From Limnohabitans sp. (lineage in GTDB: Bacteria; Pseudomonadota; Gammaproteobacteria; Burkholderiales; Burkholderiaceae_C), in the NCBI GenBank assembly GCA_015657605.1, contig JACDQO010000505.1, forward strand, positions 1-7,306: a stretch of DNA of 7,306 nt, written 5' to 3'. Below the pieces are notes generated by a model. It did no database searches and was not told where the DNA came from. It saw nothing but the letters and a program-made list of their open reading frames with translations. Positions 1-5,299 of the stretch are shown one piece after another (the stretch's first letter is position 1; each line of letters opens with the position of its first letter). A program made the position numbers and the translations under genes.

Positions 1-11
1 CAATAGCCGCC

Positions 12-1950
12 ATGTCGAACGCCCATGATGAAGCCCTGCTCGCGCAAGTTGCCGCGCTGCCCGCCTTGCCGGGGGTTTACCGCTACTTTGATGTGCAGGG
101 CAACGTGCTGTATGTGGGCAAGGCCAAGCAGCTCAAAAAGCGGGTGTCGAGCTACTTCCAAAAAGACCACGGCGGCACGCGCATTGGCCACATGGTCAGC
201 AAGATCACCCGTATGGAGACCACGGTGGTGCGCTCCGAGGCTGAGGCGCTGCTGCTCGAAAACAACCTGATCAAGACACTCAGCCCACGTTTCAACATCT
301 TGTTTCGGGATGACAAGACCTACCCCTACCTCAAGCTCACGGGCGACGGCACGCTCTTTTTGAAGGCGGCGGCTGGCGGATCTGGTGCGCCCGAGCCCCA
401 AACCTTTCCCCGTGTGGCCTATTACCGGGGTTCGGTTGAGAAAAAGCACCGTTATTTCGGACCTTTTCCCAGTGCCTGGGCGGTCAAGGAATCGATACAG
501 CTGCTGCAAAAAGTGTTTCGCCTGCGCACTTGCGAAGACACGGTGTTTGCCAACCGCACCCGGCCTTGCCTGCTGTACCAGATCAAGCGGTGCTCAGGCC
601 CGTGCGTCAACCTCATCACACCCGAGGCTTATGCCGACGACGTGCAGCATGCCGAGCGTTTTTTGAAGGGCGAGACCCAAGCGCTGCTTCAAGAGATGGA
701 GGCGCGGATGATGGCGCACGCCGAGCGCCTGGAATTTGAAGTGGCTGCCGAGGTGCGCAACCAAATGACGGCTTTGTCACGGGTGCTGCACCAGCAGTCG
801 GTGGACACCGGCACCGACACCGATGTGGACATACTGGCCGTGCGGGTGCAGGGCGGGCGGGCTTGTGTGAACCTGGCCATGGTGCGCGGTGGTCGGCATT
901 TGGGCGATCGGGCTTATTTTCCGGCGCATGTGGAAGATGCCCATGCCTTGCAGGCCATGGATGACGACGAACAGCCACAAGTACCTGTGGAGCAGCAGGT
1001 GCTCGAAGCCTTTTTGGCGCAGCATTACATCGGCATTCCGGTGCCCGCAGCACTGATCACCAGCGTGGCGGTGGACAAAGCCTTGCTGGCGGCCTTATCG
1101 CAACAAGCGGGTTACAAAATCGCTGCTGTGCACAACCCGCGCGAGCAGCGTCGGGTGTGGCTGGAGATGAGCGAGAAAACGCCGACATCAAACTGGCCCG
1201 CCTGCTGGCCGAGGAGGGCTCGCAACAGGCCCGCACGCGTGCGCTGGCCGATGCGCTGGATCTGGCCCCGGATGATCTGGACGCTTTGCATGTGGAGTGT
1301 TTTGACATTTCGCACACGGCGGGTGAGAACACACAGGCGTCATGCGTGGTGTTTCGCCAGCACAAGATGCAAAGCAGCGAATACCGCCGCTACAACATCG
1401 AGGGGATCACGCCGGGTGACGATTACGCGGCCATGCGCCAGGTGCTGATGCGCCGCTATGGCAAATTGGCCGAGGCTCTGCGTTCGGGTGAGGGAACTGC
1501 ACGGCTTCCCGACTTGGTGCTGATCGATGGTGGCAAAGGGCAGGTGAGCATGGCCCGAGAAGTTTTCAGCGACCTGGGGCTGGACTTGTCGCGCATCGTG
1601 GGCGTGGAAAAGGGAGAAGGCCGCAAGGTGGGGCTGGAAGAGCTGGTGTTTGCCGACGGCCGCGAGAAGGTCTATCTGGGCAAAGACTCGGCTGCGCTCA
1701 TGCTGGTGGCCCAAATTCGTGATGAGGCGCACCGCTTTGCCATCACCGGCATGCGGCGCAGCGCGCCAAGGTGCGCATGGGCGGCAGCAAGATCGAAGAA
1801 ATCCCGGGCATCGGCCCGCGCAAACGGGCGCGGCTGTTGCAGCGTTTTGGCGGCGTGCGCGGGGTCGAAGCGGCCAGTGTTGAAGATTTGGCCGGGGTGG
1901 AGGGCATCTCGCACGAGTTGGCTGAAAGCATTTACAACGCCTTGCACTGA
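12..1950 (+). CDS. uvrC: UvrABC system protein C (excinuclease ABC subunit C), reading frame broken twice
   Basis: UvrC joins UvrB at a DNA lesion and makes the two incisions of nucleotide excision repair in the cytoplasm. With two missing bases restored the product is about 646 residues, close to the family's usual length (E. coli 610). Seen in order: a GIY-YIG nuclease domain (GVY at 21-23, YVG at 34-36, Arg44, Glu83 in LLENN), four cysteines at 174, 186, 194 and 198 matching the iron-sulfur site, a RYFGPFP motif near 147-153, a UVR/UvrB-binding helix pair near 225-262, the RNase H-like nuclease with probable catalytic Asp432 (FDISH), Asp506 (LIDGGKGQ) and His574 (HRFAIT), and a C-terminal helix-hairpin-helix ([13 protein letters not shown]). 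The frame shifts at the AAAA run 1176-1179 and at 1755-1756. Residues about 112-131 form an Ala/Gly-rich insertion absent from E. coli UvrC. The ATG at 12 fits the usual distance to GVY, but only 11 upstream bases are visible. Family identity is certain; whether the breaks are real is not. Confidence 0.95.
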
Positions 1951-2002
1951 AGGTTGAAATTTTGTCATCGGGCCTTGGTCCGGGCGTGCCACAATCAAGA
2001 CC

Positions 2003-2573
2003 ATGTTTTTCACGATCCCCACTCTCATGACTTGGTCGCGCATCGTCGCGATTCCATTGATCATTGGCGTGTATTACCTGGACAGCCTGAAGGTCGAGAC
2101 GCAAAACCTGATCGCCACGGTCATGTTTGTCTTGTTTGCCTGGACAGACTGGCTGGACGGGTTCTTGGCCCGCAAGCTCAACCAGACCTCGGCCTTTGGG
2201 GCTTTTTTGGACCCGGTGGCCGACAAGTTTTTGGTCTGTGCGGCTTTGCTGATCTTGGTGCACATGAACCGGGTGCATGTGCTGATCGCCTTGGTCATCA
2301 TTGGCCGCGAAATCGCCATTTCTTCTTTGCGCGAGTGGATGGCCCAAATCGGCGCGGGCAAGAGCGTGGCGGTGCACATGGTGGGCAAGCTCAAAACCAC
2401 GGTGCAAATGGTGGCCATTCCGTTCTTGCTGTATGACGGTGTGTTGTTCGGTGTCATGGATACCCGCGATTGGGGGGGCGGTGCTGATTTTGTTGGCGGC
2501 CATTCTGACCATTTGGTCCATGGTTTATTACATGCAAAAAGCCTTGCCTGAGATTCGAGCCCGCGTGAAATGA
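2003..2573 (+). CDS. pgsA: CDP-diacylglycerol--glycerol-3-phosphate 3-phosphatidyltransferase, one-base frameshift
   Basis: PgsA transfers phosphatidyl from CDP-diacylglycerol to glycerol-3-phosphate, giving phosphatidylglycerophosphate, the committed step to phosphatidylglycerol and cardiolipin at the inner membrane. The CDP-alcohol phosphatidyltransferase signature is complete: Asp49, Asp52-Gly53, Ala56-Arg57, Gly66, Asp70, Asp74. The N-terminus MFFTIPTLMTWSRI is typical of PgsA, and several hydrophobic segments follow. A run of seven G at 2472-2478 puts the last part out of frame. Removing one G gives residues W157-G-A-V followed by a hydrophobic helix (LILLAAILTIWSMVYYM) and a basic tail, 189 residues in all, ending at the TGA at 2571-2573. 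Unrepaired, the frame runs to 2551 with a hydrophilic, membrane-incompatible tail. It lies 52 bases after uvrC, the same order as in E. coli, and its stop overlaps the next start by four bases (ATGA). Confidence 0.95.
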
Positions 2574-3490
2574 CCGTCTCCGGCGCTTCGGCTGCTTGGG
2601 TCAAAGCGACGCCCTTGGTGTTTGTGTTGATCTGGAGTACGGGGTTCATCGTGGCCCGCTACGGCATGCCCCACTCTCCGCCGTTTTCCTTTTTACTGCT
2701 GCGTTACCTGCTTTCCATAGCTTGCTTTTTGCCGTGGATTGTGTGGGCCAAAGTGCCATGGCCCCAGACCCGGCAGCAGTGGATCCACTTGTCGGTGACT
2801 GGAATATTGGTACACGCTTGTTACTTGGGCGGCGTTTGGGCGGCCGTCAAGGCGGGCATGGGCTCTGGACTTTCTTCGCTGGTGGTCGGTATTCAACCGG
2901 TGCTGACGGCTGTTTGGTTGTCCTGGATGTCCAGAACAGCCCGATCGTCTGAGAGCCCCTCACCTGCTGTGACGTCTCGTCAATGGTTGGGCTTGCTGCT
3001 GGGTTTCATCGGTTTGTTGATGGTGGTCTGGCGCAAACTCACTTTACCCAGCCCCATGGACCATGTGACGACGGACAACATGTTGTTCGCTCTGGGCGCT
3101 TTGCTGGCCATCACGGTGGGCACGCTTTACCAAAAGCGGTTTGTTCAACCCTGTGATGTGCGCAGTGCCAACACGGTTCAGCTCATGGCGGCTGCAGTGG
3201 TCACGCTGCCGCTGGCGCTGCTTGAGCCCGAGGCCATGCAATGGAATGATCAGTTGGTTGGCGCCTTGGCTTGGTCGGTTTTGGGCCTGACTTTGGGGGG
3301 CAGTTCACTTTTTTACATATTGATCCAGCGCGGCGCAGCGGCGGAGGTGACCAGTTTGCTGTATTTGGTCCCCCCCACCACGGCGGTGATGGCTTGGCTG
3401 TTGTTTGGTGAAAGCATCACTGTCATGACCTTGGCCGGAACGGCACTCACGGCTGTGGGTGTCGGCTTGGTTGTTCGGTCACCTCGGTGA
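2570..3490 (+). CDS. EamA/DMT-family transporter (RhaT/YdcZ-like permease), substrate unknown
   Basis: This is a 306-residue inner-membrane protein with ten predicted hydrophobic helices, at roughly 13-30, 39-60, 73-91, 99-121, 138-155, 171-187, 200-219, 230-251, 259-279 and 284-303. They form two five-helix halves, the arrangement of the drug/metabolite transporter superfamily with two EamA domains. Family-like stretches include the IWSTGFIVARYG start, SSLVVGIQPVLTA in the first half and the matching SLLYLVPPTTAVMAWLLFGE in the second, ending in the characteristic Glu281. Members export amino acids, metabolites or drugs, and the substrate cannot be told from sequence. The ATG at 2570 overlaps the pgsA stop, which suggests translational coupling; no strong ribosome binding site precedes it. 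The reading frame looks intact. A link to the dehydrogenase downstream is possible but rests only on adjacency. Confidence 0.88.
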   Translation: MTVSGASAAWVKATPLVFVLIWSTGFIVARYGMPHSPPFSFLLLRYLLSIACFLPWIVWAKVPWPQTRQQWIHLSVTGILVHACYLGGVWAAVKAGMGSGLSSLVVGIQPVLTAVWLSWMSRTARSSESPSPAVTSRQWLGLLLGFIGLLMVVWRKLTLPSPMDHVTTDNMLFALGALLAITVGTLYQKRFVQPCDVRSANTVQLMAAAVVTLPLALLEPEAMQWNDQLVGALAWSVLGLTLGGSSLFYILIQRGAAAEVTSLLYLVPPTTAVMAWLLFGESITVMTLAGTALTAVGVGLVVRSPR

Positions 3491-3506
3491 ATGCATCCCC
3501 ATTCAC
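3487..3506 (+). other. Perfect 7-bp hairpin over the EamA stop codon
   Basis: GTGAATG at 3487-3493 and CATTCAC at 3500-3506 are exact reverse complements around a 6-base loop. The left arm contains the transporter's TGA stop. A run of seven T (3525-3531) follows only about 19 bases later, too far for a canonical intrinsic terminator. It may be a weak 3'-end or attenuating structure between the transporter and the dehydrogenase gene, or it may be chance. Confidence 0.35.
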
Positions 3507-3531
3507 TTGTCTGTATTCTCTGCATTTTTTT

Positions 3532-3539
3532 AAAGGAAA
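3532..3539 (+). promoter_or_regulatory. Ribosome binding site of the tartrate dehydrogenase gene
   Basis: AAAGGAAA, with its GGA seven bases before the ATG at 3545, is a good Shine-Dalgarno sequence. It decides the start: an in-frame ATG at 3491 lies upstream, but the residues it would add (MHPHSLVCILC...) are not family-like, while MTRHRIAVIPGDGIG is the expected N-terminus. Confidence 0.8.
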
Positions 3540-3544
3540 CCCCC

Positions 3545-4630
3545 ATGACCCGACACCGTATTGCCGTGATTCCCGGGGATGGCATTGGCAAAGAAGTCAT
3601 GCCTGAAGGCCTGCGTGTGATGGATGCTGCAGCGCGCAAGTTCGGCATCGATTTGCAGTTTGATCATTTCGATTTTTCCAGCTGGGACTACTTTGAAAAG
3701 CATGGACAGATGCTGCCCGACAACTGGAAAGACCAGATTGGCGGCCATGATGCGCTGTACTTTGGCGCCGTAGGCTGGCCTGAAAAAATCGCCGACCACG
3801 TTTCGCTGTGGGGCTCGCTGCTTTTGTTTCGCCGTGAGTTTGACCAGTACATCAACCTGCGCCCAGCCCGCTTGATGCCTGGCATCATCGCGCCCGTGGT
3901 ACGCCGCGATGGCAGCGCGCGTCAACCCGGCGAGATCGACATGTACATCGTGCGTGAAAACACCGAGGGCGAGTACTCCAGCATCGGTGGACGCATGTTC
4001 CCCGGCACCGAGCGAGAAATCGTGATGCAAGAGACGGTGATGTCCCGCATCGGTGTCGACCGCGTTCTCAAATTTGCCTTTGAATTGGCGCAGTCCCGCC
4101 CCAAAAAGCACCTGACCAGCGCCACCAAGTCCAACGGCATCGCCATCACCATGCCCTATTGGGATGAGCGCGTGGCCGAAATGGCCAAGGCCTATCCGGC
4201 TGTGAATGTCGACAAATTCCACATCGATATCCTCACGGCGCACTTTGTGCAGCGCCCAGACTTTTTTGATGTCGTGGTCGCCAGCAATTTGTTCGGTGAC
4301 ATCTTGAGTGATTTGGGTCCTGCATGCACAGGCACGATTGGCATTGCGCCCAGTGCCAACCTCAACTCCGATCGCAAGTTCCCCTCTTTGTTTGAGCCTG
4401 TGCATGGTTCAGCGCCGGACATCGCTGGCAAAGGGGTGGCCAACCCGATCGGACAAATTTGGTGTGGCGCCATGATGCTGGAGTTTCTGGGTTACAAGGC
4501 CGCGCACGACGCGGTCTTGGGCGCCATTGAAAAAGTACTGGCGGCAGGTCAGCATGCCCCCCGAACCCCAGATTTGGGCGGTCAAGCCAGCACTTCTGAC
4601 GTGGGGCGCGCGATTTGTGAGGCTTTGTGA
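3545..4630 (+). CDS. ttuC: Tartrate dehydrogenase / D-malate dehydrogenase (decarboxylating)
   Basis: This 361-residue cytoplasmic enzyme belongs to the isocitrate/isopropylmalate dehydrogenase family. The tartrate/D-malate group oxidises tartrate or decarboxylates D-malate to pyruvate with NAD and a divalent metal. Visible motifs are IAVIPGDGIGKEV (6-18), the substrate-site arginines in FRREFDQYINLRP (95-107), RENTEGEYS (137-145, Tyr144), TSATKSNG with Lys195, HIDIL with metal ligand Asp228, NLFGDILSDLGP with Asp252 and Asp256, and the NAD-type motif HGSAPDIAGKGVANP (287-301). The stretches FGAVGWPEKIADHVSLWG and YSSIGGRMFPGTERE are those I associate with TtuC/DmlA and not with LeuB or Icd. 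The frame is intact. It starts 54 bases after the transporter. No LysR regulator or tartrate-uptake gene is visible. The exact substrate preference (tartrate, D-malate, or an isopropylmalate-like compound) is uncertain, and dmlA would be an equally fair symbol. Confidence 0.9.
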   Translation: MTRHRIAVIPGDGIGKEVMPEGLRVMDAAARKFGIDLQFDHFDFSSWDYFEKHGQMLPDNWKDQIGGHDALYFGAVGWPEKIADHVSLWGSLLLFRREFDQYINLRPARLMPGIIAPVVRRDGSARQPGEIDMYIVRENTEGEYSSIGGRMFPGTEREIVMQETVMSRIGVDRVLKFAFELAQSRPKKHLTSATKSNGIAITMPYWDERVAEMAKAYPAVNVDKFHIDILTAHFVQRPDFFDVVVASNLFGDILSDLGPACTGTIGIAPSANLNSDRKFPSLFEPVHGSAPDIAGKGVANPIGQIWCGAMMLEFLGYKAAHDAVLGAIEKVLAAGQHAPRTPDLGGQASTSDVGRAICEAL

Positions 4631-4679
4631 GTCTTCATCCAGCGCTGTTGCTCTCTTGCATCAAAAAAACTGCGACAGC

Positions 4680-4710
4680 CTATACGTGGCTTGATTTTCA
4701 AGGCTAGAAT
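4680..4710 (+). promoter_or_regulatory. Candidate sigma70 promoter for hupB
   Basis: TAGAAT at 4705-4710 matches the -10 consensus at five of six positions. No convincing -35 box lies at the usual 16-18 bases (the stretch around 4681-4688 is TATACGTG). A small inverted repeat, CTTGA-TTT-TCAAG at 4690-4702, occupies the spacer and could be an operator or chance. TTGCAT at 4656-4661 with CTATAC at 4680-4685 (18-base spacing) is an alternative promoter. This is a weak call. Confidence 0.35.
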
Positions 4711-4865
4711 TCCCACCTTATTTGGTCCACCTGCCATTCAATGATCCACTCACAAGGTGTAAATTTGAACTCAGTGCACCAGTTGCTGAAGTGAAGTGCG
4801 CCGTTATGGTTTTTCCATGGAGGTTGCCATTTACAACCACGCCGTGTTGCACGGTCTTAACATCC

Positions 4866-4870
4866 AGAGG
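4866..4870 (+). promoter_or_regulatory. Ribosome binding site of hupB
   Basis: AGAGG lies six bases before the GTG at 4877. Together with the HU-type N-terminus (NKTELIEHI) directly after it, this fixes the GTG as the start and rules out in-frame upstream starts such as the GTG at 4796. Confidence 0.75.
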
Positions 4871-4876
4871 TTTTTT

Positions 4877-5149
4877 GTGAACAAAACTGAATTGATCGAA
4901 CACATCGCCAAGCATGCCGATTTGTCCAAGGCTGCTGCTGGTCGCGCACTCGAAGCCACGATGGGCGCTGTCCGTACCACCCTGAAAAAAGGCGGCACGG
5001 TTTCTTTGGTGGGTTTTGGTACCTTCGCAGTGGGCAAGCGTGCCGCACGCACAGGCCGCAACCCACGCACTGGCGCAGCGATTAAAATCAAAAAAGCCAA
5101 TGTGCCAAAGTTCCGTCCAGGCAAGGGTCTGAAGGACGCTTTGAACTGA
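4877..5149 (+). CDS. hupB: DNA-binding protein HU (beta-type)
   Basis: HU is a small dimeric nucleoid protein that bends and compacts DNA and assists replication, recombination and transcription. The product is 90 residues, the standard HU length. It shows the helical dimerisation half (1-40), the family signature beginning GFGTF at 46-50, and the flexible arm with GRNP at 60-63, where Pro63 is the intercalating proline. It is rich in lysine and arginine. The start is GTG at 4877, preceded by AGAGG. tRNA-Val begins 13 bases after the stop with no promoter or terminator between, so the two are probably on one transcript. The hupB-ppiD order matches the lon-hupB-ppiD region of gammaproteobacteria, which supports both assignments. 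The symbol follows that synteny; hupA/hupB naming varies in betaproteobacteria. Confidence 0.95.
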   Translation: MNKTELIEHIAKHADLSKAAAGRALEATMGAVRTTLKKGGTVSLVGFGTFAVGKRAARTGRNPRTGAAIKIKKANVPKFRPGKGLKDALN

Positions 5150-5162
5150 TAGACATTTGAGG

Positions 5163-5238
5163 GGGTGCTTAGCTCAGTTGGTAGAGCGGCTCCTTTACAC
5201 GGAGTAGGTCGGCGGTTCGAGACCGTCAGCACCCACCA
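5163..5238 (+). tRNA. tRNA-Val, anticodon UAC
   Basis: This is a complete 76-base tRNA with encoded CCA. The acceptor arms GGGTGCT (5163-5169) and AGCACCC (5228-5234) pair fully. The D stem is GCTC/GAGC, and the anticodon stem GCTCC/GGAGT closes with one G-U pair. The loop TTTACAC places the anticodon TAC at 5196-5198, and the T arm GGCGG-TTCGAGA-CCGTC is regular. It closely resembles E. coli tRNA-Val(UAC). It lies between hupB and an intrinsic terminator and probably depends on the hupB promoter and on tRNA-processing nucleases for release. Confidence 0.97.
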
Positions 5239-5251
5239 CCTCATGAACAAA

Positions 5252-5276
5252 GGCGAACCCGTGGTTCGCCTTTTTT
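5252..5276 (+). terminator. Strong rho-independent terminator after tRNA-Val
   Basis: GGCGAACC (5252-5259) and GGTTCGCC (5263-5270) form a perfect 8-bp stem with a 3-base loop (CGT), followed by six T (5271-5276). Three A before the stem (5249-5251) can extend the pairing into the T tract. It ends the hupB-tRNA-Val transcript, and it lies only 23 bases before the ppiD start. Confidence 0.93.
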
Positions 5277-5299
5277 ATTGATCAACCGAGACTTTGAAC

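Larger units (their letters stand above)
4631..4876 (+). other. Non-coding interval holding the hupB promoter and leader
   Basis: These 246 bases separate the dehydrogenase gene from hupB, and no protein-coding gene is supported on either strand. The interval contains an imperfect hairpin (GCTGTTGC 4644-4651 with GCGACAGC 4672-4679, one G-U pair, 20-base loop), a 5-bp inverted repeat CTTGA/TCAAG at 4690-4702, a TAGAAT box at 4705-4710, and a 5-bp hairpin CCGTG-TTG-CACGG at 4842-4854 just before the hupB ribosome binding site. If TAGAAT is the -10 box, the hupB leader is about 160 bases long. No clear terminator follows the dehydrogenase gene. Confidence 0.5.

Noticed and set aside
1157..1957. 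A separate gene starting at GTG 1157 for the C-terminal half of uvrC
   Set aside because: The sequence on both sides belongs to one UvrC protein and joins by restoring one base; there is no ribosome binding site or intergenic gap.
1951..2002. Promoter for pgsA in the 52-base gap (TTGTCA at 1962, CACAAT at 1990)
   Set aside because: The spacing of 22 bases is too long for a sigma70 promoter; expression from the uvrC transcript is enough.
1340..2521. Open frame of 393 codons on the minus strand across the end of uvrC and most of pgsA
   Set aside because: It lies antisense to two well-recognised genes, spans their intergenic gap, and its His/Gln/Arg-rich translation resembles no family. It is a codon-bias shadow.
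3491..3544. Upstream in-frame start for ttuC at ATG 3491
   Set aside because: It adds 18 non-conserved residues, lacks a ribosome binding site, and sits within the hairpin at the previous stop; ATG 3545 has AAAGGAAA and the expected N-terminus.
3530..4405. Open frame of 291 codons on the minus strand opposite ttuC
   Set aside because: It is the complement of an intact, motif-complete dehydrogenase; the translation is low in family signal and has no supporting start context.
4644..4679. Terminator after ttuC from the GCTGTTGC/GCGACAGC pairing
   Set aside because: The loop is 20 bases and no T tract follows, so it does not qualify as an intrinsic terminator.
4796..4876. N-terminal extension of HU from a GTG at 4796
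   Set aside because: HU proteins are about 90 residues and begin at (M)NKTELI; AGAGG is placed for the GTG at 4877.
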